Shown piece by piece: positions 1 to 7,383 of a stretch of DNA of 64,000 nucleotides. The stretch comes from an uncultured Capnocytophaga sp. (GTDB lineage Bacteria; Bacteroidota; Bacteroidia; Flavobacteriales; Flavobacteriaceae). The stretch lies in assembly GCF_937936315.1 (NCBI RefSeq), contig NZ_CALGWU010000054.1:1-64000 (forward strand). Reading direction: 5' to 3'. How positions within the stretch are numbered: the stretch's first letter is position 1; every line of letters begins with the position of its first letter. The notes under the pieces were generated by a model, which did no database searches, was not told the origin of the DNA, and was given only the letters and a program-made list of their open reading frames with translations. The position numbers and the translations under genes were made by a program.

Positions 1-779
1 TCCTCTACTTTCTTGAGTTTCCCTCCAAAATATTTTTTGTCTTCTATGATTTTTTCATAGATATCCTCTATGCTATGAGCGGGTGAGAGTGTCCATAAAC
101 TATAAGGTTTGAACTGTATTATCCCTATTTTTTTAAGGGAAGGCAGTATCACTCCTAAATCTTTATGGTTGAACCAGCAATCGGTTTTGAGGGCGAAATC
201 TTGATTGTTTTTCCCACAGGCGAGTTCGCTTTGCAAAAAGTCGGTCATTGTAGGATAAGTAGGGGCTAAATATCGAGTAGGAGCAAGATGATACTCTATT
301 TTTCGGGGAGTAACCTCTACAGCTGAGACAAAGCAGATACCATAACGTTCACCAATGGTTACCGCCAACACATCTCCTACTTCAAAATAAGGTGTTTTAG
401 GTTTCTTTAGGGTAGGTTTCACAAGAGGTTTGGGGTTATCCTCTTGCAGTTGTAGTTTGAGCTTATCAAGTGCTTTCTGTCGTTGTTTTTGGACTTTGCT
501 GTCTATCTCATTCCAGAGCGGTGTTGCTCCTCGTTCTATGAGTTGCAAAGCTTTGGTGCGCACTTCATCTTTTGGATAGCCTATTTTCCAAAGGGAATAC
601 GCAAAAGCCGTCCAATAGATTTCAGTATACAATTCATCAATACAGAAATTAGCTTCCTCATTGAGCCAATCTTGTCTGATTTTTTCTATATCCTCACCAT
701 CTTTATAACGCTCGGTGATGTTGTTGTAAATGTCGTAGCCACTATCGCTATCTATGATTTTTACGCCGTCTATTGCCAT
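1..779 (-). CDS. Hypothetical protein, possible Imm26/DUF4259-like immunity protein (partial)
   Basis: An open frame runs on the minus strand from an ATG at 779 off the left edge, so the C-terminus is missing; 259 codons are visible. The N-terminal ~70 residues are helical and acidic and vaguely recall DUF4259. After a charged linker with repeated KPK/KPT, residues ~125-150 (PYFEVGDVLAVTIGERYG) have the look of Imm26-type domains, which begin with a GDV-x-A beta strand. The family calls are by eye and weak. It is the last visible gene of a long minus-strand array of immunity-like genes, 12 bases after its upstream neighbour, so it is probably co-transcribed and probably also an immunity-type protein. 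Confidence 0.6.
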   Translation of the reverse strand, partial: MAIDGVKIIDSDSGYDIYNNITERYKDGEDIEKIRQDWLNEEANFCIDELYTEIYWTAFAYSLWKIGYPKDEVRTKALQLIERGATPLWNEIDSKVQKQRQKALDKLKLQLQEDNPKPLVKPTLKKPKTPYFEVGDVLAVTIGERYGICFVSAVEVTPRKIEYHLAPTRYLAPTYPTMTDFLQSELACGKNNQDFALKTDCWFNHKDLGVILPSLKKIGIIQFKPYSLWTLSPAHSIEDIYEKIIEDKKYFGGKLKKVE

Positions 780-791
780 AGTATTGTGTTT

Positions 792-1259
792 TTAAGGTCG
801 TATGATTGTTTCTTCTACTTTGCCTTTGATGATATTTTCAAGGGCGGTATAGAGGTCGCCTCCATAGAAATAGTGATAGGTTTTACGAGGCACCCAAGAG
901 GTAAGGTCAAGCACGCCCCATACACTACCTACACTATCGATACAGAGAACTTCATCAGCATTGACATCACCAAAGGGAATAAGCTCGGTAACCCCTGCGT
1001 CGGATTCATAGTACAGCATCTCTTGGCGAGTAGGGAGGTTTTGTGAGTATATAAAAGCCATATAGCCGTCGCGGCGCTTGATATCCTTGCCGTCGAATAT
1101 GGTAAGGAAGGTAACGAGTTCGTGAGGCAAATCGTCATAACCTGCCTCGCGATAGCGCGCTTTGATAGTTTCGGTACGAGCGCGTCGCTCTTCTTTAGAG
1201 AGGGTATTGAGTAAGGCAATACCTTGCTTTTCTAAAAGGTTTTCTAATGATTTTTTCAT
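792..1259 (-). CDS. SMI1/KNR4 (SUKH)-like immunity protein
   Basis: A 155-residue soluble protein without signal peptide. It has the SUKH layout: an N-terminal helical part, then a segment with LPHELVTFLTIFDG (compare the LP-x-S/D-Y-x-x-F/L...NG signature), then a beta-rich middle with LIPFGDVNADEVLCID, where SUKH proteins carry their 'fg...Gd...d' motif. SUKH proteins are best known as antidotes to nuclease tips of contact-dependent and Rhs toxins. No cognate toxin is visible nearby. It lies in a run of similar genes with gaps of 12-16 bases, consistent with one operon. Other SUKH subfamilies or a YrhA-type protein are equally possible. Confidence 0.65.
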   Translation of the reverse strand: MKKSLENLLEKQGIALLNTLSKEERRARTETIKARYREAGYDDLPHELVTFLTIFDGKDIKRRDGYMAFIYSQNLPTRQEMLYYESDAGVTELIPFGDVNADEVLCIDSVGSVWGVLDLTSWVPRKTYHYFYGGDLYTALENIIKGKVEETIIRP

Positions 1260-1274
1260 TGTTTCTTTATTTTT

Positions 1275-2180
1275 TTACCACTCGCGGTATTCATCGGTGA
1301 TATCTACATTATCGGCTAATTCTAAACCTGTTTTGCGAATGAGTGTATTGAGCCACTCGCAAAGTTCCTCACGCTCCATTGTTTCTATAAATCCGTATTT
1401 GTCATTAATTTTATTGAGTTTTTTTACCAATTTGCCCATAGAGTTATAAACGGTAGTCGCATTTTTCTTTTGCACCGCTTCACAAAGTGTTTGCACATAT
1501 TCCGTAAGGGCTGTTTCTACAGCGGTAATGCTTTCTTCTGAAAACATATCATCACCCTGAGCCATACGCTTGCGCCACTGAGTGATAGGTGTTTCGGAAA
1601 GGAAGGCTTGTATTTCGGGAATGCGATCGGGGTCTATATTCTTGTTTTGTGATTTGAGGAGGGCTTTTAGGCGGATGCGTTTCTTTTCATAGAGTTCTAA
1701 TTTGAATAACATTAGCCTGTCCAGTTGTTCCTTAGGATTCAGAGCCACTAACAAGCTAAATTCCTCAAATAAAACATCATAAGTAGAACCATAATCACTC
1801 ACTTCTTTACGCGTAAGCTTCTTGCCTATTTTCTGTTCAATGGTTGTTTTATCATCGCCAATGTTCAATCCAAAAGGCAGGTTTATATCAGAAATTTTTC
1901 CATCGGGTGCATTCTCAGAATCAATGGTGATTTGATGCAAAATAAGTTGGTCTTTTTCCTTGTTATAATTGCCAATAGGCTCTCCATAAGCGGGAGCATA
2001 TCTCACATACCCAGTAAAAAGGCAGCGAATGGTCTTTTCTTCATTATTAACTGGTACCCAAAACAAGTTGCCGTAAGCATCATATTCAGGATTAGGGTTT
2101 TGTGGTAAATGATATTGCGCAAAAAATTCTTTTATTTCGGGAGAATGGATAGGTCTGCCCAACAAATGTTGTATTTCCAT
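1275..2180 (-). CDS. Hypothetical two-domain protein in immunity array
   Basis: A 301-residue soluble protein not assigned to a family. Residues 1-145 look beta-rich, with aromatic strands and a conserved-looking opening (LLGRPIHSPEIKEFF). Residues ~150-301 are helical and charged and end in ITDEYREW. No signal peptide or membrane segment is seen. It lies 3 bases upstream of a small membrane-protein gene and 15 bases from the SUKH-like gene downstream. An immunity role is inferred only from location; a role as a partner of the small membrane proteins is also possible. Confidence 0.6.
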   Translation of the reverse strand: MEIQHLLGRPIHSPEIKEFFAQYHLPQNPNPEYDAYGNLFWVPVNNEEKTIRCLFTGYVRYAPAYGEPIGNYNKEKDQLILHQITIDSENAPDGKISDINLPFGLNIGDDKTTIEQKIGKKLTRKEVSDYGSTYDVLFEEFSLLVALNPKEQLDRLMLFKLELYEKKRIRLKALLKSQNKNIDPDRIPEIQAFLSETPITQWRKRMAQGDDMFSEESITAVETALTEYVQTLCEAVQKKNATTVYNSMGKLVKKLNKINDKYGFIETMEREELCEWLNTLIRKTGLELADNVDITDEYREW

Positions 2181-2183
2181 ATT

Positions 2184-2387
2184 TTATTTTATCAATTTTT
2201 TAAACAAATTCACTAAGCCAAGTATAGGTAATCCTACTATTATTGAAAGGATTACGAGTATAAAGAAAACAAAAAGAGCTATTGTTATTACAACTAAACC
2301 TAATAATGGGTTGTAGGCATTGATTTTGATTACTTTATCAATAGTGGTATTTAAGAGCCTTGAATGTATTATTCTATTTAGGTTCAT
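2184..2387 (-). CDS. Small single-pass membrane protein (copy 1)
   Basis: A 67-residue protein with a long hydrophobic stretch (residues ~28-62) that fits one or two transmembrane helices, closing with LPILGLVNLFKK. The next gene upstream (2398-2595) encodes a paralogue of 65 residues ending LPILGLVNLFRK; the shared tail and the same N-terminal layout point to a tandem duplication. The function is unknown. In an immunity array such a protein could protect against a membrane-targeting toxin, but nothing in the sequence proves that. Confidence 0.55.
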   Translation of the reverse strand: MNLNRIIHSRLLNTTIDKVIKINAYNPLLGLVVITIALFVFFILVILSIIVGLPILGLVNLFKKLIK

Positions 2388-2397
2388 TCTTCACTAT

Positions 2398-2595
2398 TTA
2401 TTTCCTAAACAAATTCACTAACCCAAGAATTGGCAATGCCACTAATATTATAGGGAATATTAGCACATAGATAATACAGAAAATAGTTATCATCAAAAAG
2501 CAACCCAAGTACTCGTTATAGGCAAAGGCTTTGTTAAGTCCTTCAACGAGGAGTTTAGTAATCCAAAGGTTTTCTATGGTCTTTTTTAGTTCCAT
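2398..2595 (-). CDS. Small single-pass membrane protein (copy 2)
   Basis: A 65-residue paralogue of the 2184-2387 product with a hydrophobic core (FLMITIFCIIYVLIFPIILV) and the shared tail LPILGLVNLFRK. The frame can be opened further to 2631, but that start lies inside the end of the upstream gene. The ATG at 2595 comes 4 bases after that gene's stop, is preceded by an A/G-rich stretch, and gives a length matching copy 1, so 2595 is preferred. Confidence 0.55.
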   Translation of the reverse strand: MELKKTIENLWITKLLVEGLNKAFAYNEYLGCFLMITIFCIIYVLIFPIILVALPILGLVNLFRK

Positions 2596-2599
2596 CTTC

Positions 2600-3949
2600 T
2601 TATTTTCTTGCTTCTTCAATGGTGAGACCAAAGGAAGCTAAGCGGTATTCTAAGTTAGAGAGGACATAGTCTTTCTCTTCAGGGAAACGTTTGGCGATAG
2701 CTTTGTAATAGGGTAATAAGCGCTTGTCTTCCACCCCAGAAAGGGCTTGCATAACTGTGCAAAGGACACCGGTATCGGTCTCTTGTAGCCCTTTGATGAA
2801 GGTATCGAGGTACTGTTCTCTTTTCTCGCTTTCGCCGAGTGTATAGTAGGCAGTGCTACGTATTTGGTGATTTTCATTATCGGTGAAGGGCAGGATTACT
2901 TCCTCGAAATTGTCATCTCCTTCCGTAAGGAGGTAGGTAGCAAAATCAAAGGTTCTTTCATCAGTAATGGTAGGCAATAGCTCTTTTACAACAGACACCC
3001 AGTCGGCGCAATGGTCTTTTGCATACCACCATACGAACTGAAATACCTTTTTAGGATCTTTGGTTACCAAATCTTGCAAGTAAGGTTTGGCTCGCTCATA
3101 AGACGATTGGCTAAGAATTTCAATTAAGAAATCTCTATCGTCGTTGTTTAAGGCAATGAGCTTTTCTATCTTGTCTAATAGTGCAGGTTCTAAAGGTGGT
3201 TTTTTATGATATACCCCCTCGAGGCAGTCGGTTTGGGTTTTGCGGTCGGTAGTGTGTTCATATTCATTGAGGAGCACCTCAGCGGGTTCGCCACGATGGT
3301 AGCCAAACCAAGTAGGGCGGTCGTCTATAAGTTGCCCCGAAATGACCTCATCGAGGTAGCGTTCGTACCAATCTAAGAAGTTGGCTTCGAAAGCAAATTT
3401 GGGTTGCGCGAGGTCTAAATCTACATTTACTACGCGACCGGCATATTTGCCATTGAGCACCAAGGCGTGTTCATAGGTACAGCCCTGACTTCCAAGAGGC
3501 AAGAGTCCGCCAAATACTTTTGCTCGTTCGGCAAAATACTTATCATCGTCTTCTTCTTCCTCTTCCTCAGAGAACAATAGTGGATCGGAGAGTGTTTCCC
3601 ATTCTTCTTGAGTCATATCAGGAGAAAGGTTGCAAGGCGCTTTGAGGTAAGTTTCTATTTTTTCGTAGAGTAGGCTATCTACAGAAGTTCCAAAGGCGTA
3701 CAAACCGAAATAAGGTCCTGCTATAAAGTCTGATTTTTTAGCTTTGGCATCGCCAATAGTAAGCATAAAGGCACGATAGCATTCGGGGAGTTGTACGCCA
3801 TATTTCTTCTCAAAAGCAAGGACTTCCGCCTCACTTACGGGTGGGTTGAGGTGGTACTGGTGAGCATCGGCACCAAATACTTCTAAGTTTTTATCAGCGG
3901 CTTTGGCTTGGGAGAGCTTTTGCTGAATGCGGTGGAGTTGTTCTTTCAT
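2600..3949 (-). CDS. SMI1/KNR4 domain protein with HEAT-like helical repeats
   Basis: About 449 residues. The N-terminal ~190 residues form a SUKH domain: VSEAEVLAFEKKYGVQLPECYRAF matches the usual 'E..i..fE..yg..LP..y..f' start, followed by GPYFGLYAFGTS and a beta-rich stretch. An acidic run (EEEEEEDDDK) interrupts the domain. The C-terminal half is a series of helical repeats of HEAT type, with lines such as NHQIRSTAYYTLGESEKREQ. HEAT repeats usually bind protein partners. The ATG at 3949 lies 10 bases after the upstream stop; an in-frame ATG at 3973 would overlap the upstream gene by 14 bases and is the alternative start. Confidence 0.7.
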   Translation of the reverse strand: MKEQLHRIQQKLSQAKAADKNLEVFGADAHQYHLNPPVSEAEVLAFEKKYGVQLPECYRAFMLTIGDAKAKKSDFIAGPYFGLYAFGTSVDSLLYEKIETYLKAPCNLSPDMTQEEWETLSDPLLFSEEEEEEDDDKYFAERAKVFGGLLPLGSQGCTYEHALVLNGKYAGRVVNVDLDLAQPKFAFEANFLDWYERYLDEVISGQLIDDRPTWFGYHRGEPAEVLLNEYEHTTDRKTQTDCLEGVYHKKPPLEPALLDKIEKLIALNNDDRDFLIEILSQSSYERAKPYLQDLVTKDPKKVFQFVWWYAKDHCADWVSVVKELLPTITDERTFDFATYLLTEGDDNFEEVILPFTDNENHQIRSTAYYTLGESEKREQYLDTFIKGLQETDTGVLCTVMQALSGVEDKRLLPYYKAIAKRFPEEKDYVLSNLEYRLASFGLTIEEARK

Positions 3950-3959
3950 TGGTTTATTT

Positions 3960-4577
3960 TTATATATTCCCATAGACCTCTATATAGGCGCAGGTGGGGA
4001 GTTTTTCTTCTACATCTGCAATGACTTTCTGTATAAAAATCTTTACTTTTTCATCGGTAAATGTACGTTGGCGCAGTTGTGCAATGATTTTTCGGCACGT
4101 GGTAGAGTCAAAGACATTGCTGGTCGTACAATTGAAATGGGGTTCTATTTTATTCCATTGAGGTTGGTATAGGGGGAATACTGCTTTGAAATCGCTAGAG
4201 AGGTATTCATCGAAATCTTTTATTGGGATGAAGGTAGAGCGCTTGGGCAGATTGTTCAAATTGGCATCTAAGGCACTGACGAGGTAGCCCATACCTCTTT
4301 CGCTAGTGTCTCTTTTATCTTCAACACTTATAGTTAGTGAAGTGCTAAAAATGTGTTTTACAGCCTTTTCGACATTATAATTAAAACGCTCGTATACACT
4401 TTTGGCTTCCCAATGCTCGCACTCGGTTTCTGCCATTATAGTAGCTATATTTTCTTGGTGATAGAGGGTTATAGCGGCGGGGATATCACCTGCAGTTTGC
4501 TCTAATAGGGTTTTGGCTTTCTGCAAGGAAAGAGCAAGCTCAGTTTTGAGGATTTGTATTTCTTTTAGATAATTCAT
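3960..4577 (-). CDS. Hypothetical protein with UBA-like helical motifs
   Basis: A 205-residue soluble protein of unknown function. Residues ~20-48 (AKTLLEQTAGDIPAAITLY) have the 'LL..T.GD...A' pattern of UBA/EF-Ts N-terminal domains, and residues ~56-77 (EAKSVYERFNYNVEKAVKHI) look like a second, weaker copy. The rest is mixed alpha/beta without a recognisable catalytic motif. It lies 12 bases downstream of the 4590-5267 gene and just upstream of the SUKH-HEAT gene, inside the immunity array. Because UBA-type domains bind ubiquitin-like proteins, a ligand-binding job is imaginable, but this rests on pattern matching by eye. Confidence 0.55.
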   Translation of the reverse strand: MNYLKEIQILKTELALSLQKAKTLLEQTAGDIPAAITLYHQENIATIMAETECEHWEAKSVYERFNYNVEKAVKHIFSTSLTISVEDKRDTSERGMGYLVSALDANLNNLPKRSTFIPIKDFDEYLSSDFKAVFPLYQPQWNKIEPHFNCTTSNVFDSTTCRKIIAQLRQRTFTDEKVKIFIQKVIADVEEKLPTCAYIEVYGNI

Positions 4578-4589
4578 TCAATTTACAAA

Positions 4590-5267
4590 TTACTTCATTT
4601 TGGGGCGGAAAGAGCGCTTTTTGTCAAAGCCTTTACTGTCTATTTTCAAGTCGTTGGACAGTTCGGGCGATTGCTCGGCTTGGGTTTTCAGGTCGGAAAG
4701 GTATTGCACAATGTGCTGCCATACAAAATCGGGGTCGATATAGATGCCGAGTTCCTGCAAATTTACATAATGGGTTGCTCTATTATCTCCTCTGTGGTCT
4801 TTGTTATAAATGAGCAACAACGGACTTTTTAACACTAACCAAGGAGGTCGGTCTTCCAGCTGAAAAATATTCCGCTCGCGCGAGGCTTCTATCTGTTCAA
4901 GCAGGGTATCACAAGTAGCCGATAAGTAGGAGGTTATCCTAATTTCTTTCCCGTCATTCATCAGCACATAGCGATCGCCATACCACAAATCAAATAGGTT
5001 GTAATGCCAATCCTCAGGGTCGGCAAAATCCCAATGAGTGTATATTTTAGAGCGTGTGGCAAAGAGGTGTACAAGCGCATTGTCCACATAGAGTGCTGAG
5101 TGCAGTGCCTCATCATCGGTGGGGTCGTCAAAGGTGAGGCAACTTCTCTGAGGGAGGCTCATCCCTACCTCTGGTGGCAAACGGCGGTCATAGACGAGGT
5201 TTTCGTCTATGCCATACTCAGCGACTTTATAGTCGTAGTAATCTTTGAATTTAGAGATGATTTTCAT
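4590..5267 (-). CDS. Conserved hypothetical protein (MKIISKFKDYYDY family)
   Basis: A 225-residue soluble protein that opens MKIISKFKDYYDYKVAEYGIDENLVYDRR. That opening is familiar from conserved hypothetical proteins found widely in bacteria, whose function I do not know. The middle holds aromatic-rich strands (THWDFADPEDWHYNLFDLWYGDRYV) and the C-terminus is basic. No signal peptide is present. It is part of the minus-strand array, 12 bases before the next gene. The function is unassigned; a stress or immunity role comes only from the setting. Confidence 0.65.
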   Translation of the reverse strand: MKIISKFKDYYDYKVAEYGIDENLVYDRRLPPEVGMSLPQRSCLTFDDPTDDEALHSALYVDNALVHLFATRSKIYTHWDFADPEDWHYNLFDLWYGDRYVLMNDGKEIRITSYLSATCDTLLEQIEASRERNIFQLEDRPPWLVLKSPLLLIYNKDHRGDNRATHYVNLQELGIYIDPDFVWQHIVQYLSDLKTQAEQSPELSNDLKIDSKGFDKKRSFRPKMK

Positions 5268-5284
5268 TTTGAATTGTTAACAAG

Positions 5285-5312
5285 GCACGAGCTATAAGCT
5301 CGCGCCAGCGAG
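5285..5312. repeat. Intergenic hairpin
   Basis: Between two genes of the immunity array the sequence CGAGCT-ata-AGCTCG, with flanking GGC/GCC on the two sides, can fold into a strong hairpin. No U-rich run follows on either strand, so it is not a typical intrinsic terminator. It could be an RNA stability element or a small dispersed palindrome. Confidence 0.35.
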
Positions 5313-5337
5313 GTGCTAATTCCTATTCTCTAACTTA

Positions 5338-6048
5338 TTAAGTATCTAGTTCAGGGTAATCCCAAGCGTTATAGGTATCTGTAAGATTGTCGTTCTCCTC
5401 GCCTTTGCAGCAGAGCCATTCCAAACCTGCACGGCGCTCCATCACGATACCTTCATCTATCCCTGCTGGGTCTGAGCCATTCACACGGGCATTGACTGCT
5501 GCCCAGTGGTAACGATAGTGCAAATCCAAGGCTTGCAGGATTTCTTCCACAGGGCGCAGAGTGGTATTTGCCATAAAGTCATCAAGATTTTTGAAGCGTT
5601 CCATAGTACCCATCACCAAATCACAATCACAAATCTGATTTGGGAAAGACAATTCTTCCACCACACCCAAAGCCCATAGCAGCGCCCAAATCGACTCGTA
5701 TTTCCAAGCGGCATTTATCGCTTCTGCCTCGCTTACATTATTACCTGATATTATTTTTTGTTCCTTGGGAGTAAGCAGGTCAAGGGCGCCGTATCTGGCT
5801 GAAAGAAAATCTTGTGTCATATACTCTCTATCCTCCTCAGTATATTCATTTTTGCCAATGGATAAGGCGCACATTATAGAAGTAAAAGAGCAGGCAAGTC
5901 TCTCGATGACTTCCTTTTTATCACGAGGGATTACTTCCTCAGTTTCATAGCGCAAAGGCAAATGCTCTATGAAAGGTACATTTTGTGCTTGTAGTATCTC
6001 AATACTTCTGTTTTTGCGCTCTTGTGCAGTAATTATTTGATTATTCAT
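5338..6048 (-). CDS. DUF4272 domain protein
   Basis: A 236-residue protein that I recognise as the DUF4272 family. Typical features are an N-terminal 'R..RS.eiL...gvP' segment (RKNRSIEILQAQNVPF), a helical 'eev..R' stretch (KKEVIERLACSF), and a tryptophan-rich centre (WKYESIWALLWALGVVEEL) followed by a YHWAAVNAR-type segment near residue 185. DUF4272 proteins have no established biochemical function; they are frequent in polyimmunity-type gene arrays. The gene lies 27 bases after the SUKH gene upstream and about 70 bases before the next, the widest gap in this part of the array. No membrane segment or signal is visible. Confidence 0.75.
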   Translation of the reverse strand: MNNQIITAQERKNRSIEILQAQNVPFIEHLPLRYETEEVIPRDKKEVIERLACSFTSIMCALSIGKNEYTEEDREYMTQDFLSARYGALDLLTPKEQKIISGNNVSEAEAINAAWKYESIWALLWALGVVEELSFPNQICDCDLVMGTMERFKNLDDFMANTTLRPVEEILQALDLHYRYHWAAVNARVNGSDPAGIDEGIVMERRAGLEWLCCKGEENDNLTDTYNAWDYPELDT

Positions 6049-6075
6049 AAGATTTAGATATTAAAGTTTTTCATT

Positions 6076-6687
6076 TTATTCCTCAAAATGCATTTCATCT
6101 ATAAAGCAATATTCGTTATCCATAAGCATTTTGAGATAATCATCAAAGCTGTCGGCAATCACATCCATAGCATCAGGGTCGTGTACAAAACGAACTACCT
6201 GCCCTACTTTTCCCGTAGCAGAAGGCGAAAAATCTATAAAAAGCTGAGAGGTACCGCCATTGTTCATACAATCGGAAAAATGCAACCAATTAAGTTGAGA
6301 AGCATCACTCGTAATGCGATTGTCTATCTCTACCTCTTCATACTCTCGATTGATATAATCAGCATAAAAATCAAAGGCTTCATTTTGAGTTTCTACAATC
6401 TGGTGAGCCGAAAGCAGGTAATAAGGATAATCTCCCATAGCTTCATCTGCTCCTAAAATAAGGTCGCTCACTGTGCCTTTTTCATATTCACGCCAATAAG
6501 TGCCGTCAATATGACGGAGTAAGTCCAGCAAACTCTCTGGCACTTGTGGGTAACGATTGCGGAGGACTTGCAAATCGGCTTCGGTAGCGCCGTGGGCTGT
6601 AGCCATAAGGTTTTGCCACGCTTCTTCTCCACCGTTATCGATATAGGCTTGTTTCAAGCCTTCAAGGTATTGTTCTACTAAGGTCAT
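6076..6687 (-). CDS. SMI1/KNR4 (SUKH) family immunity protein
   Basis: 203 residues with a full SUKH pattern: GATEADLQVLRNRYPQVPESLLDLLRHIDGTYW matches the signature helix followed by the 'NG' turn, then SDLILGADEAMGDYPYYLLS with the gD motif, and the C-terminal IDFSPSATGKVGQVVRFVHDPDAMDVIADSFDDYLKMLM, which is typical of SMI1/KNR4 proteins (strand, then the SF..yL helix). The protein is acidic and cytosolic. Family members neutralise toxin domains delivered by neighbouring cells. It is 13 bases downstream of another SUKH gene with the same C-terminal pattern, which suggests an old duplication, although the two sequences are now quite different. Confidence 0.85.
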   Translation of the reverse strand: MTLVEQYLEGLKQAYIDNGGEEAWQNLMATAHGATEADLQVLRNRYPQVPESLLDLLRHIDGTYWREYEKGTVSDLILGADEAMGDYPYYLLSAHQIVETQNEAFDFYADYINREYEEVEIDNRITSDASQLNWLHFSDCMNNGGTSQLFIDFSPSATGKVGQVVRFVHDPDAMDVIADSFDDYLKMLMDNEYCFIDEMHFEE

Positions 6688-6700
6688 TATGTGGTGTTTT

Positions 6701-7279
6701 TTAAATTAAAAAATCTTGTTCTATAATCCCCTCTTCAAAGGAATAATCTTTTGAGTCTAATATATCCCATATTTTCTGAGTAAACTCTTCAAAAGAATTG
6801 GCTAATACCACCTTATCACTTTGGTAATCAATCCCAGGGTATAGCATAATCACTTGCCCTTTTACCCCATTGGTAGCAGGGTTGAGATCTATGCAAATAC
6901 GCGTTGTCGCCTCAAAATCTGTAAACGGAACCCAACCTTTATCCCATAATACAGGTTGAATTTTATTAGGATTGATGTCATCAGCAATAGATTCCCCTTC
7001 AAAGTCCTCCACCTGCATTTGGTAGGTTTCAATAATTTCATCTATGGGAAGCAATAAGTTATACCCCATAAAATAATGGGGGCTATCACTTTGTTCTTGT
7101 CCGTTGAAAGTACGCAAATACTCTTTAAAACTCTCAGGGAGAGGTTGCGCTATAACATCTTCTAACGCTTTAATTTGAGCCTCCTCAGCAGGTTTCTGAA
7201 AACTTTTGCCTATTGAAGGCGCAATAGCAAGTAATGATTGTTGTATTTTTTGCCAAAGAGATGGTGTATTGTTATTCAT
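6701..7279 (-). CDS. SMI1/KNR4 (SUKH) family immunity protein
   Basis: 192 residues. QIKALEDVIAQPLPESFKEYLRTFNGQEQ is a textbook SUKH start, PHYFMGYNLLLPIDEII is the following strand-helix, WVPFTDFEATTRICIDLNPATNGVKGQVIMLYPG is the central sheet, and NSFEEFTQKIWDILDS is the closing helix. The tail is acidic (EEGIIEQDFLI). No toxin gene is adjacent, so the cognate target is unknown. It is followed after 13 bases by the second SUKH gene of this pair, and preceded by a ~97-base gap holding two kinds of short tandem repeats. Confidence 0.87.
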   Translation of the reverse strand: MNNNTPSLWQKIQQSLLAIAPSIGKSFQKPAEEAQIKALEDVIAQPLPESFKEYLRTFNGQEQSDSPHYFMGYNLLLPIDEIIETYQMQVEDFEGESIADDINPNKIQPVLWDKGWVPFTDFEATTRICIDLNPATNGVKGQVIMLYPGIDYQSDKVVLANSFEEFTQKIWDILDSKDYSFEEGIIEQDFLI

Positions 7280-7314
7280 TTATAAGTTTGTATGATATTG
7301 TTAATAATAGACAT

Positions 7315-7341
7315 CAGACGGGGCAGACGGTGCAGACAAAT
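7315..7341. repeat. Short 9-bp tandem repeat
   Basis: Three 9-base units, CAGACGGGG, CAGACGGTG and CAGACAAAT, lie back to back in the gap between the ankyrin and SUKH genes. Confidence 0.45.
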
Positions 7342-7355
7342 CGGATGGCTATCCC

Positions 7356-7383
7356 CTGACACCTGACCCCTGATACCTAATAC
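7356..7383. repeat. Heptanucleotide repeat array (CTGACAC family)
   Basis: Units of 7 bases read CTGACAC, CTGACCC, CTGATAC, CTAATAC. The last unit contains the stop codon of the ankyrin gene (read on the minus strand). The same unit recurs nine times at 43824-43886. Confidence 0.6.

Noticed and set aside
483..1046. 187-codon plus-strand frame over the left-edge genes
   Set aside because: It lies opposite two real minus-strand genes and reads like noise.
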